DNA of 64,000 bases, taken from NCBI RefSeq assembly GCF_963675965.1, contig NZ_OY780935.1:2530501-2594500 (forward strand), given 5' to 3'. This document shows, piece by piece, positions 9,881-18,871 of this stretch (positions within the stretch are counted from its first letter, which is position 1; each line of letters starts with the position of its first letter). Origin of the DNA: an uncultured Celeribacter sp. Its GTDB lineage: Bacteria > Pseudomonadota > Alphaproteobacteria > Rhodobacterales > Rhodobacteraceae. Under the pieces are notes generated by a model. It was not told where the DNA came from. It saw only the letters and a program-made list of their open reading frames with translations, and did no database searches. Position numbers and translations under genes: made by a program.

Positions 9881-11416
9881 TCAGCGCCGCACCGACCCTT
9901 TGAGTTCCGCCAGACGTACCGCGCCGATCACATGGGCGATGGCGAAATAGGCGACGATCCCGATGGCGACGAGCAAGAGCGTGCCCAATCCGCGCGACAG
10001 TTCGAACACCGGTGACAGACCGATATTGGCGCCATAAAGCACTCCGCCCATCAGAAGGGATGCGATCAGGATGCGCGGGGCGCGGCGGATCAGCCGGGCA
10101 TCGGTATGGACCGCATCACCCATGGACTTTTTGCCGAACCACAAAAGCGCCACCATGCCCCAGGCGGCCAGCGTCGTGGCGACGGCAGCGGCGAGATAGC
10201 CGATGACAAAGGACAGGCCAACAGCGACCAGGGCGTTGATCACCATGGCGTAGACCGCGAAGCGGAACGGCGTTTTGGTGTCTTCGCGGGCGAAATACAG
10301 CGGTTGCAACACCTTTTGCATCACGAAAGCCGGAAGACCCAAGCCGTAGATCATCACCGCCTGCGCGGTTTTGGCCGCGTCTTCCGGGGAAAAGGCACCA
10401 CGCTGGAACAGAAAGGCCACGAGCGGCGTGGGGATGACGATCAGGGCCATGGCGGCGGGCACGGTCAGCAAGAGCGCAAACTCAAACGCCCGGTTGTAGG
10501 CGTGACGCGCGCCGTCCCCGTCACCAGCCTGCAGGCGCCGTGACAGATCCGGCAGCAGCACGATGCCGATGGCAATAGCGACCACCCCCAGCGGTAGTTG
10601 ATATAGCCGGTCGGCGAGGTTGAGGTATTGCAGCGCGCCTTCCTGTGAAAAAGAGGCCACCTGACGTCCGACCAGCAGGTTGATCTGCACGACGCCCCCG
10701 GCCAGGGCGGCGGGGCCCGCAAGGATCAGCAGCTGTTTCAGTTCCGGCGTCATGCGCGGCAACCGTGGACGCAGCGCGAACCCCGCCTTTGCGGCGGCGC
10801 GCCAAACGATGGCCAGCTGCACGATCCCGGCAACGGGTACAGACCATATCAGGGCTCTTTGAACCGGCAGGCCAAGCTTGGCCGCGCCGACCATGGCAAG
10901 GGACAGCACGACATTGAGCATGACGGGCGCGGCGGCGGCGGCGGCAAAACGGCCAGTGGCGTTCAGGACGCCGGAAAACAGGGCTCCCAATGAAATGAAC
11001 AGCACATAGGGGAAGGCGATCCGCCCGAAATCGACCGCCAGGTCGAAACGCTCATCGCCAATCAGCCCGGCGGCCATGGCGGTGACCAGCAGCGGCATGA
11101 ACAGGCTGGCCAGCAGTGTGAGCGCAATCAGCATGGCCGTCAGCGCAGACAGCGTGTCTTCGGCGAACCTTTTGGCATCCTCCCCGGCCTCGACCTTTTT
11201 GGAGAACATCGGGACAAAGGCCACATTCAGCGTGCCTTCGGCAAAGAAGCGGCGAAACATATTCGGCAGCGAAAAAGCGACGACAAAGGCCTCTGCCGCG
11301 GGGCCAGCGCCCAGATAGGCCGCGATCAGTGCGTCGCGGACAAATCCCATGACCCGGCTCATCAGGGTCCAGCCACCCACGGTTACGAAACCGCGCATCA
11401 TGCGAATGGGCTTCAT
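9881..11416 (-). CDS. murJ: Lipid II flippase MurJ (MviN)
   Basis: Polytopic membrane protein of 511 residues with about 14 hydrophobic segments. It begins MRGFVTVGGWTLMSRVMGFVRD, the conserved MurJ N-terminus, and contains FRRFFAEGTLNVAFVPMF. It moves the peptidoglycan precursor lipid II across the inner membrane. The start overlaps the stop of glnD by 4 nt, so it is coupled to the regulator gene. This glnD-murJ arrangement occurs in other alphaproteobacteria. The protein is complete with no odd features. Confidence 0.95.
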   Translation of the reverse strand: MKPIRMMRGFVTVGGWTLMSRVMGFVRDALIAAYLGAGPAAEAFVVAFSLPNMFRRFFAEGTLNVAFVPMFSKKVEAGEDAKRFAEDTLSALTAMLIALTLLASLFMPLLVTAMAAGLIGDERFDLAVDFGRIAFPYVLFISLGALFSGVLNATGRFAAAAAAPVMLNVVLSLAMVGAAKLGLPVQRALIWSVPVAGIVQLAIVWRAAAKAGFALRPRLPRMTPELKQLLILAGPAALAGGVVQINLLVGRQVASFSQEGALQYLNLADRLYQLPLGVVAIAIGIVLLPDLSRRLQAGDGDGARHAYNRAFEFALLLTVPAAMALIVIPTPLVAFLFQRGAFSPEDAAKTAQAVMIYGLGLPAFVMQKVLQPLYFAREDTKTPFRFAVYAMVINALVAVGLSFVIGYLAAAVATTLAAWGMVALLWFGKKSMGDAVHTDARLIRRAPRILIASLLMGGVLYGANIGLSPVFELSRGLGTLLLVAIGIVAYFAIAHVIGAVRLAELKGSVRR

Positions 11417-14238
11417 GCGCTATGCGCCCTTGCAGCACCCTGCGCGATGGCTTCGCGCAATTTCTTTTCCAGCGATTTGCGCTTGGATTCGGCGTGCAGC
11501 TTCATTCCGAACATGTCCTTGACGTAAAAAACATCGACCACCTGCGCGCCATAGGTCGCAATTTGAGCCGTGGCAATAGAGACGTTGTTTTCCGCCAGAA
11601 CCCGGGTGAGATCATAGAGCAGGCCGGGACGATCCCGGGTGTCGACTTCGATGATGGTAAAGATTTCAGACCCCTCGTTGTCGAAGCTGATCGACGTGGG
11701 AACCCGGAACTTGCTCTCCCGTTTCTTGATCTTGTCGCGGGATTTCAGCGCTTCGCGAGCCATGACCTCACCGCGCAGGATCTTGCCGATCATGTCGCGC
11801 AGACGTGGCAGGCGGCTCTCCTCAAATGGATTGCCGTCGTTGTCCTGAATCCAGAACACGGCCGTGGCATAGCCATCTTTGGAGGTATATGTCCGTGCGT
11901 CGACGACATTGGCGCCAACGAGGGCGAGCGCCCCGGAAAGGCGCGAAAAGATGCCATGATGATCCGCCAGAGCAAAACAGGCGCGCGTCGCGTCACGGTC
12001 TTCGTCAGGATGCAGGTCGATGCGGATTTCGTCGTCCTGAATGTCGTGCAGAAGCTTGGCAAAGATCAGATGGGTGGCGAGCGGCAGTCCCTGCCAATAG
12101 GGGCCGTAATGACGCTGAATTTCGCGGCGTTTCTCGGTGCTGCTCCAATCGGTCAGACCTTCGCGCAATGCTTTCTTGGCTTCGCCTTCACGGGCGTCGC
12201 GGTTGATTTCTTCCAGCCCGTGTTCCAGCGCATGTGCCGTCTGGCTGTGCAGGTTGCGCAGCAGAACGGCTTTCCAGTTGTTCCAGACGCCGGGGCCGAC
12301 GCCCCGAATGTCGCAGACGGTCAGCACCGTCAGCAGATCGAGCCGCTCTCGGGTCTTCACCGCCTTAGCAAAATCGCGCACGGTGCGCGGGTCCGAGATG
12401 TCACGTTTCTGCGCCATGTCCGACATCAGGAGGTGATAGCGCACCAGCCATTCGACGGTCTCGCATTCCGCCGGTTTTAGGCCCAGTCGCGGCGCGACCT
12501 TGCGGGCGATCTGCGCGCCGATGACGGAATGGTCTTCGTCACGGCCCTTGCCGATGTCATGCAATAGCATGGCGACATAGATCACGCGGCGGTTTATACC
12601 GCTTTCCAAAATGCGCGAAGATAGCGGCAGCTCTTCGATCAGCTCTTTGCGCTCGATCTGAGCAAAGTTGGAAATGACCTGAATCGTATGCTCGTCGACT
12701 GTATAGCTGTGATACATGTTGAACTGCATCATCGCGACGATGTGTTCGAATTCCGGGATGAAGGCCCCCAGAACATCCAGCTCGTTCATCCGGCGCAGGG
12801 CGCGTTCCGGATTGCCGTGTTTGAGCAGCAGGTCCAGAAAGATCCGCCGCGCTTCGGGCGTGTTGCGCATGTCGTCGTCGATCAGATGCAGATTGGCCGA
12901 TACCAACCGCATCACATCGGGATGGATCAGATAACCGGTGCGCAGCGCTTCCTCGAAAATCCGCAGCAGGTTCAGCTTGTCTGACAGAAAGGCGTCCTGA
13001 TCGCGGACATTCAGCCGATTGTGCACCAGTTCGTATTGATTGCCGATCCGGCGACGACGTTTGAACAACCTTTGCAGCGCGGGTTCCTGTTTAACGTGCT
13101 GCGCTTCCAGAGAGGTCAGGAAAATGCGGGTCAGTTCGCCGACACGGGTGGCGTGGCGGAAAAAGTCCTGCATGAAATGCTCGACGGCCCGGCGACCGGA
13201 ATGGTCGATATAGCCAAGCCGGTCGGCAACCTCCACCTGCATGTCGAAGCTGAGCTGTTCCATCGGACGCCCGGCGACCAGATGCAGTGCATTGCGTGCA
13301 GCATAGAGGAAGGTTTCCGCCTCTTCGAACTGACGAAATTCATCGGGGGTAAAAACCCCGGCCTGCACCAGATCGGCGGTGTTGCGGACGCCATGGACGT
13401 ATTTCGCAATCCAGAACAGCGTGTGCAGGTCGCGCAGCCCGCCTTTGCCTTCCTTGATGTTCGGCTCTACCACATAGCGCTGGCCACCTTGTTTGCGGTG
13501 TCGCTCGGCTCGTTCTTCGAGCTTGGCTTCGATGAATTCGCGGGCGCTGTTGCGGAACAGCTCTTCGCGCAGGCGGGTGTAGAGGTCTGTGGCGAGCGTG
13601 TAGTTTCCGGCCAGAAATCGCAGTTCCAGCATGGCGGTGCGGATGGTGAAGTCTTCCTTGCCCAGCCGCAGGCAGTCGCGGATCGTGCGGGTCGAATGGC
13701 CCACTTTCAGATGCAGGTCCCAGAACATGTAGAGCATGCTCTCGACCAGGCTTTCAATCCAGCCGTCGACCTTATGCGGTGCGAGAAACAGCAGATCGAC
13801 ATCGGATTCGGGGGACATTTCCCCACGGCCGTAGCCGCCGACCGCCAGCACCGCGATTTTCTGCCCCTCGGTCGGATTGGGGTTGGGGTGCAGCTTGGTC
13901 ATCGCGGTGTAGAGCACACTGGTGACCAGGCAGTCGGTCAGCCAGGTGTAGCTGCGCACCGCGGGCCGGGCATTGCGCGGCGCTTCCGATATGGCTTCGG
14001 CGATGGCCGAGCGCCCGGCGTCGCGTGCGTCGCAAAGGACCTGGACTGTGGCCTTGCGCAGCTCGGCGGGATCCGCAGCCTCTGCCCAAGCCTTTTCAAG
14101 CGCGGCGGAAACGGTGTCGATGTCGAAAATCGCCGTCTCCGCGCAGATCAGGCTGCCTGCGGGAGACGGTATGAAATCGTGCAGTGTCGGGGCGGCGTCA
14201 GTAGCCCGCGCCCGAGAAGGATCTTGGTGCAGGGTCAA
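11413..14238 (-). CDS. glnD: [Protein-PII] uridylyltransferase/uridylyl-removing enzyme GlnD
   Basis: Bifunctional nitrogen sensor of 941 residues that adds and removes UMP on PII proteins according to glutamine level. Domains in order: nucleotidyltransferase with GGYGRGEMSPESDVDLLF (about 134-151), a helical linker, an HD phosphohydrolase domain with LLHDIGKGRDEDHS (about 560), and two C-terminal ACT domains (RDRPGLLYDLTRVL in the last). The ATG lies 41 nt inside the end of the upstream LpoA-like gene, and murJ overlaps its stop by 4 nt. Length is normal for the family. Confidence 0.95.
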   Translation of the reverse strand: MTLHQDPSRARATDAAPTLHDFIPSPAGSLICAETAIFDIDTVSAALEKAWAEAADPAELRKATVQVLCDARDAGRSAIAEAISEAPRNARPAVRSYTWLTDCLVTSVLYTAMTKLHPNPNPTEGQKIAVLAVGGYGRGEMSPESDVDLLFLAPHKVDGWIESLVESMLYMFWDLHLKVGHSTRTIRDCLRLGKEDFTIRTAMLELRFLAGNYTLATDLYTRLREELFRNSAREFIEAKLEERAERHRKQGGQRYVVEPNIKEGKGGLRDLHTLFWIAKYVHGVRNTADLVQAGVFTPDEFRQFEEAETFLYAARNALHLVAGRPMEQLSFDMQVEVADRLGYIDHSGRRAVEHFMQDFFRHATRVGELTRIFLTSLEAQHVKQEPALQRLFKRRRRIGNQYELVHNRLNVRDQDAFLSDKLNLLRIFEEALRTGYLIHPDVMRLVSANLHLIDDDMRNTPEARRIFLDLLLKHGNPERALRRMNELDVLGAFIPEFEHIVAMMQFNMYHSYTVDEHTIQVISNFAQIERKELIEELPLSSRILESGINRRVIYVAMLLHDIGKGRDEDHSVIGAQIARKVAPRLGLKPAECETVEWLVRYHLLMSDMAQKRDISDPRTVRDFAKAVKTRERLDLLTVLTVCDIRGVGPGVWNNWKAVLLRNLHSQTAHALEHGLEEINRDAREGEAKKALREGLTDWSSTEKRREIQRHYGPYWQGLPLATHLIFAKLLHDIQDDEIRIDLHPDEDRDATRACFALADHHGIFSRLSGALALVGANVVDARTYTSKDGYATAVFWIQDNDGNPFEESRLPRLRDMIGKILRGEVMAREALKSRDKIKKRESKFRVPTSISFDNEGSEIFTIIEVDTRDRPGLLYDLTRVLAENNVSIATAQIATYGAQVVDVFYVKDMFGMKLHAESKRKSLEKKLREAIAQGAARAHSA

Positions 14239-15376
14239 TCTCGATTACCTGGTTGTTTTGAATGGTTGCCACGGAAAGCCCGCGCTCATTTGTGCCGTCG
14301 GGGCGCAGGCGGAACACGCCGTTGACACCCACGAACCCGGAGCTGCGGGTCAGGCCACGTACGGTGAGCGCATTCTGATCCCCGGCTTTGACCAGGGCGC
14401 CGATGGCGGCAATGCCATCATAGGCCAGAGCCGCAAGGGCGTGCGGCGGAGTGCCATATTGCGCGGAATAGCGGTTGGAGAAATTGGCAGCGAGTTGTTG
14501 GTCTGGAATGGCAAACCAGCTGTCTTGCAGACCGGGCAGGGTGCGGGCCGAAGCCGGAATGTTCCAGCGCTGCAGGCCGATATATTGCGGGTCAGGTGAC
14601 AGGACGCCGTTTTCGGGCAGCATTTGCGCCAGCAGCGGCATGGCACCATCGTTGCCCGAGGTGAAGAAGATCGCATCCGCACCGCTGCTGCGCACCGAAG
14701 AGGCAATCGGGCGGATCGACTGGATCACAGCCTGTTGGCTCAGCGCAAAGCTCTGCTGCCCGGCAAGGCGCGCGCCCTGCCGGGCAATTGCGGTTTTGAT
14801 GGCTTCGGCCCCGGTGACCTCGGACGGGCTTTCGCCGTTCACGACCAGAATATTGCCTTTGCCATTGGCCCGGGCGTAGGACACGAGCCGGTTGGCGGTG
14901 TTGTCAAATGTCGGCCCGAGGATGAAAACGTTGCCGCCTGCGACTTCGGGGTTGTTGGAGAAGGACAGGACGTTGATACCGGCACGCGCCGCTGGAATTC
15001 CGGCAACTTTTGCCGCGCCGCCGTAGACCGGGCCAAGCAGGATCTTTGCGCCATCCTGCGCTGCCTGTTGCGCTGCCGCTGCGGCGCGCTCGGGTTGGCC
15101 GCCTGTCGGGTATATGCGCAGATCGATGGTCACGCCCTGTAGGTCGGCCATGGCCAGACGTGCGGCGTTTTCAAGAGATGTGGCCATGGCCACGTCGCCA
15201 GCCTGCTGCGATTCGTAGGGCACGAGCAGCGCAACGGGCACAGGTTTCGACGTGTTGATCACGGGACCACCACCGACTTGCAGGGCACCGGGGTCACAGG
15301 CGGCAAGGGCAGTGAAAGACAGGGCGATCGCAAGTTTATGGATGGACTTGCGGGCGGCGCGCAGAACGGCGAACAT
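14198..15376 (-). CDS. LpoA/LppC-like lipoprotein (penicillin-binding protein activator family)
   Basis: Lipoprotein of 392 residues. The signal peptide ends in a lipobox (TALAAC) with the lipidated Cys near residue 28. The mature part has a periplasmic-binding-protein fold: VALLVPYESQQAGDVAMATSLENAARLA is the first lobe start. Gammaproteobacterial LpoA activates penicillin-binding proteins; in alphaproteobacteria the role is inferred by family. The start at 15376 has AGGAG upstream; a frame open to 16021 is not credible because it runs antisense through rsmI. Its end overlaps glnD by 41 nt, giving an LpoA-like, glnD, murJ unit. Confidence 0.85.
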   Translation of the reverse strand: MFAVLRAARKSIHKLAIALSFTALAACDPGALQVGGGPVINTSKPVPVALLVPYESQQAGDVAMATSLENAARLAMADLQGVTIDLRIYPTGGQPERAAAAAQQAAQDGAKILLGPVYGGAAKVAGIPAARAGINVLSFSNNPEVAGGNVFILGPTFDNTANRLVSYARANGKGNILVVNGESPSEVTGAEAIKTAIARQGARLAGQQSFALSQQAVIQSIRPIASSVRSSGADAIFFTSGNDGAMPLLAQMLPENGVLSPDPQYIGLQRWNIPASARTLPGLQDSWFAIPDQQLAANFSNRYSAQYGTPPHALAALAYDGIAAIGALVKAGDQNALTVRGLTRSSGFVGVNGVFRLRPDGTNERGLSVATIQNNQVIEIDPAPRSFSGAGY

Positions 15377-15490
15377 TGGGGAAACCTCACTCCTGACGGC
15401 TAACTCTGGGGCGACACGGGTCACATGACTTTGCAGGCAGACTATGCGACCCCTGACCAAGAGTAAACGCTGCAAACCGCAGAGACCCAA

Positions 15491-16357
15491 TTGATTTATA
15501 TTCGAAAGCCACTTCCCGCCGGGCTGCATTTCGTGGCCACTCCGATTGGCAATGCCCGTGATATCACCCTGCGGGCGCTGGATGTTCTGGCGTCTGCCGA
15601 TGTTTTGGCGGCCGAAGACACGCGGTCCTTGCGCCGGTTGATGGAGATCCACGGCGTGCCGCTCGAAGGGCGGCATATTCTGGCCTATCACGACCATAAT
15701 GGCGCACAGGCCCGCCCCAAGCTCCTGTCTTTGCTGGAGGCGGGGAAAACCGTGGCCTATGCCTCGGAAGCGGGCACCCCGCTGGTCGCCGATCCGGGAT
15801 TTGTGCTGTGCCGGGAGGCGCTGGTGCGCGGGCTTCCGGTCACCTCGGCGCCGGGGCCTTCGGCGATGATTGCAGCGTTGACCATCGCAGGCCTGCCGTC
15901 CGATCGGTTCCTCTTTGCCGGCTTTCCACCGGCGGCCCGGGGGGCGCGCCTGAAGGCCTTTTCCGAACTCGCACCTGTTCAGGCCACATTGGGGTTTTAC
16001 GAAAGTCCCAAACGCGTTCACCGAACATTAAGTGAACTGTGCGATTCTCTGGGAGAAGGCAGACAGGCTGCCCTGTGCCGGGAACTGACAAAGAAATTCG
16101 AAGAGGTCCGCAAGGGAACTTTGCGCGAGTTGGAAGAAAGTCTGCGCGACACGCCGGTCAAGGGCGAAATCGTGCTGCTGGTGGCGCGCGCAGAACAGGC
16201 CGAAGTGTCTGAGGCGGACCTGGAAACGGATTTGCAACGGGCGCTTGCGACACTTTCCGTGAAGGATGCCGCGGCAGAGGTCGCTGCCCGGCACGGCCTG
16301 AAAAAACGCGATGTTTATCAACGGGCGCTGGCGTTGACCAAAGATGCGGAGGTATGA
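15491..16357 (+). CDS. rsmI: 16S rRNA (cytidine(1402)-2'-O)-methyltransferase
   Basis: SAM-dependent methyltransferase of 288 residues, tetrapyrrole-methylase fold. FVATPIGNARDITLRALD and AEDTRSLRRL at the N-terminus and SEAGTPLVADPG further on are the RsmI signature. It 2'-O-methylates C1402 in the ribosomal decoding centre. The start is probably a TTG at 15491: an in-frame stop lies at 15464-15466 and no ATG or GTG occurs between it and the conserved part. It diverges from the LpoA-like gene and is followed by yraN. Confidence 0.93.
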   Translation: MIYIRKPLPAGLHFVATPIGNARDITLRALDVLASADVLAAEDTRSLRRLMEIHGVPLEGRHILAYHDHNGAQARPKLLSLLEAGKTVAYASEAGTPLVADPGFVLCREALVRGLPVTSAPGPSAMIAALTIAGLPSDRFLFAGFPPAARGARLKAFSELAPVQATLGFYESPKRVHRTLSELCDSLGEGRQAALCRELTKKFEEVRKGTLRELEESLRDTPVKGEIVLLVARAEQAEVSEADLETDLQRALATLSVKDAAAEVAARHGLKKRDVYQRALALTKDAEV

Positions 16358-16423
16358 CGCAGGGCCGAAGAAACCATGGCCCGTGACGGCCAGATTGAGA
16401 CGCCAGATTGAGGAGACTGAGAC

Positions 16424-16864
16424 GTGGCATTGGATTTTGCTGGAGGGTTTTCTGAATGGGACGCTGTCGCGTCCCAAGCTGTTGCTGCACCGGGCGTGAG
16501 ATCTGCACGCCAGCGACGCGGTGCACGCGCCGAAGCCTTCGGGCGCAGTGCGGAAGACAGTGTTGCCCGTCGCTATCTGGCTGGGGGATATGATCTGGCG
16601 GAAACACGCTGGCGCGGGCCCGCCGGGGAAATTGACCTGATTTTTCGGAATGGCGATCTTTTCGTTTTTGTGGAGGTCAAGGCCTCGAAAACCCACGCGC
16701 GGGCGGCAGCCCATCTTTCGCCGCGCCAGCAATCCCGTTTGTGTGCCTCGGCGGAAGATTACATCGGGCGGCAACCCGCCGGATTGCTCACGGAGATGCG
16801 GATCGATGTGGCGCTTGTCGATGGGACGGGCAGCATCGAAATTCTGGAAAACGCATTGATGTAA
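16424..16864 (+). CDS. YraN/UPF0102 family endonuclease-like protein
   Basis: Protein of 146 residues with the nuclease-like core of the UPF0102 family: RRGARAEAFGRSAED, then GEIDLIFRNGDLFVFVEVKA, whose D and E-x-K are the PD-(D/E)XK residues. No substrate is established for the family. The GTG start has AGGAG 10 nt upstream. The first 25 residues are longer than in most relatives. It lies in the standard rsmI-yraN-gshB order common in alphaproteobacteria. Confidence 0.9.
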   Translation: MALDFAGGFSEWDAVASQAVAAPGVRSARQRRGARAEAFGRSAEDSVARRYLAGGYDLAETRWRGPAGEIDLIFRNGDLFVFVEVKASKTHARAAAHLSPRQQSRLCASAEDYIGRQPAGLLTEMRIDVALVDGTGSIEILENALM

Positions 16865-16988
16865 AGCGGGTCCTTGATGTCCCTTCCGGGGCTTCTGAGG
16901 CATGGTGTGAATTCCCGCACAGGACATTCCCATTGAATGCGGCGCGGGGCTGGTCCATCTATGGGGAAATTGTCTCGGGAGATGAGCC

Positions 16989-17930
16989 TTGCCTTTGAAA
17001 GTCGCGATCCAGATGGACCCGATCGGTCCGATCAACATCAATGCCGACAGCACGTTCCGGATCATGGAAGAGGCGCAGGCGCGCGGTCATGAGCTGTTTT
17101 ATTACACCCCCGACAAGCTGGCCTTTCAAGAAGGTCGTGTGACGGCGCGTGGCTGGCCGGTTGACGTGCGTCGGGTCGAAGGGAATCATTACACGCTGGG
17201 AGAGATGAAAGAGGTCGATCTGGGAAGCTATGATGTGGTTTGGCTGCGACAGGACCCCCCGTTCGACATGGGGTATATCACCACCACGCATTTGCTCGAA
17301 CTGATCACCCCCGGCACGCTGGTGGTCAATGATCCGTTCTGGGTGCGCAACTATCCCGAGAAACTTCTGGTGCTGCGTTTTCCGGATCTGACGCCGCCGA
17401 CCACGATTGCGCGCGACCTCGAGACCATCCGCGCCTTCAAGGAAACGCACGGCGACATCATTTTGAAACCGCTCTATGGCAACGGCGGCGCAGGGGTGTT
17501 CCGTCTGGATCCGAACGACCGCAACCTGTCCTCGTTGCATGAGTTGTTCACCGGGTTGTCGCGGGAACCGATGATCGTGCAGAAATTCCTGCCGGATGTG
17601 GCGCAGGGCGACAAACGTGTGATCCTAGTGGACGGAGAACCTGTGGGGGCGATCAACCGGGTGCCGCAGAAAGGGGAGACCCGTTCGAACATGCATGTCG
17701 GCGGTCGTCCGGAGAAGGTTGCGCTGACAGAGCGCGATCGGGAAATCTGTGACCGCATCGGGCCGTTGCTCAAGGAAAAGGGTCAGATTTTCGTCGGGAT
17801 CGATGTGATTGGGTCGTATCTGACTGAGATCAACGTGACTTCGCCCACCGGCATTCAGGAACTGGAGCGCTTTGACGGCACCAATGCCGCAGGGTTGATC
17901 TGGGATGCGATTGAGGCCAAACGCGTGTGA
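16989..17930 (+). CDS. gshB: Glutathione synthetase
   Basis: ATP-grasp ligase of 313 residues that joins gamma-glutamylcysteine and glycine. It begins LKVAIQMDPIGPINI, the GshB N-terminus, and contains the ATP-grasp elements ILKPLYGNGGAGVF and the C-terminal FVGIDVIG plus EINVTSPTG. The start codon is TTG at 16989 with GGGAGATGAG just before it; the protein would otherwise lack its conserved first strand. The last 4 nt overlap the start of the esterase gene. Confidence 0.95.
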   Translation: MPLKVAIQMDPIGPININADSTFRIMEEAQARGHELFYYTPDKLAFQEGRVTARGWPVDVRRVEGNHYTLGEMKEVDLGSYDVVWLRQDPPFDMGYITTTHLLELITPGTLVVNDPFWVRNYPEKLLVLRFPDLTPPTTIARDLETIRAFKETHGDIILKPLYGNGGAGVFRLDPNDRNLSSLHELFTGLSREPMIVQKFLPDVAQGDKRVILVDGEPVGAINRVPQKGETRSNMHVGGRPEKVALTERDREICDRIGPLLKEKGQIFVGIDVIGSYLTEINVTSPTGIQELERFDGTNAAGLIWDAIEAKRV

Positions 17931-18871
17931 GCTGGCAGGCGCGGGGTCTGACGCTCTGGTTGCGACGCCATGAACGGCCTGTGCTCGCCCGGCTGACCTC
18001 TGTGCCCTATCAGCGGCGGCGTTTTGAGCGTCAGGCCCGGCTGTTTCCGAAATTGCGGCGTCGGGTGCGGGCAGAGACGGTTCAGTTGGCTGGTTTGTCC
18101 TGTCTGCGCATTCTGCCCCGCGCCGGGGCGACGGCACGCTTTCGCCTGCTCTATCTGCATGGCGGGGCCTATATCATGGGCTCTGCGCGCACGCATCGCG
18201 GACTGGCGGCGCAGCTGGCAGATCTGGTGGGCTGCGAAGTTCTGGTGCCCGATTACCGTCTGGCCCCCGAACATCCCTTTCCGGCGGCGTTCGAGGATGG
18301 CTGTGCGTTGGCCGCGGCTTTGCAACAGGATGGGATGCCGTTGGTTTTGGGGGGTGACAGTGCTGGCGGTGGATTGTGTCTGGCGCTGCTGGGGCATCTT
18401 TGCCGCGGGGGCACGCCGCCGCTTGGAGCTATTGCTTTTTCGCCATGGACCGATCTCACGCTGACCGGTGATAGCTTGAGGCGCAATGCGGGCACCGAGG
18501 TCTTGCTGCCGATTGAGCGGATCGTCGAGGTACGGGACTGGTACTCGGCCGGGGCCGATCTCACGGATCCGCGTCTGTCGCCCCTTTTCGCCACATTTCC
18601 TGCGCCACCCCCTGTGCAGATCCAATGGAGCGATAGCGAAGCATTGGCGGATGATGCCGCACGCATGGTCCAGCATCTGCGGGCCGCCGGAGGAACCGTT
18701 CGGGCCGAGGTTTATCCCGGCCTGCCGCATGTCTGGCAGATGTTTGCCGGTGGCCTGCCAGAGGCGGGGCAGGCGTTGCGCGCTACCGCGGCGTTTCTGA
18801 ACGGTCTGACGTCAGAGCCGGAGGGGGCGGATGTTGCGGATCATCCAACGGCTGCGGACGTGATCCGGTAA
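17927..18871 (+). CDS. Alpha/beta hydrolase, hormone-sensitive-lipase (type IV esterase) family
   Basis: Cytoplasmic esterase-like enzyme of 314 residues. The oxyanion HGG motif is at residues 78-80 (YLHGGAYIMG), the nucleophile elbow GDSAG at about 143-147, and the acid and base are likely in the SDSE and LPHVWQ regions near the C-terminus. It starts with GTG overlapping the gshB stop (GTGA). Its tail overlaps the convergent yifB stop by 31 nt. The natural ester substrate is unknown. Confidence 0.88.
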   Translation: MSWQARGLTLWLRRHERPVLARLTSVPYQRRRFERQARLFPKLRRRVRAETVQLAGLSCLRILPRAGATARFRLLYLHGGAYIMGSARTHRGLAAQLADLVGCEVLVPDYRLAPEHPFPAAFEDGCALAAALQQDGMPLVLGGDSAGGGLCLALLGHLCRGGTPPLGAIAFSPWTDLTLTGDSLRRNAGTEVLLPIERIVEVRDWYSAGADLTDPRLSPLFATFPAPPPVQIQWSDSEALADDAARMVQHLRAAGGTVRAEVYPGLPHVWQMFAGGLPEAGQALRATAAFLNGLTSEPEGADVADHPTAADVIR

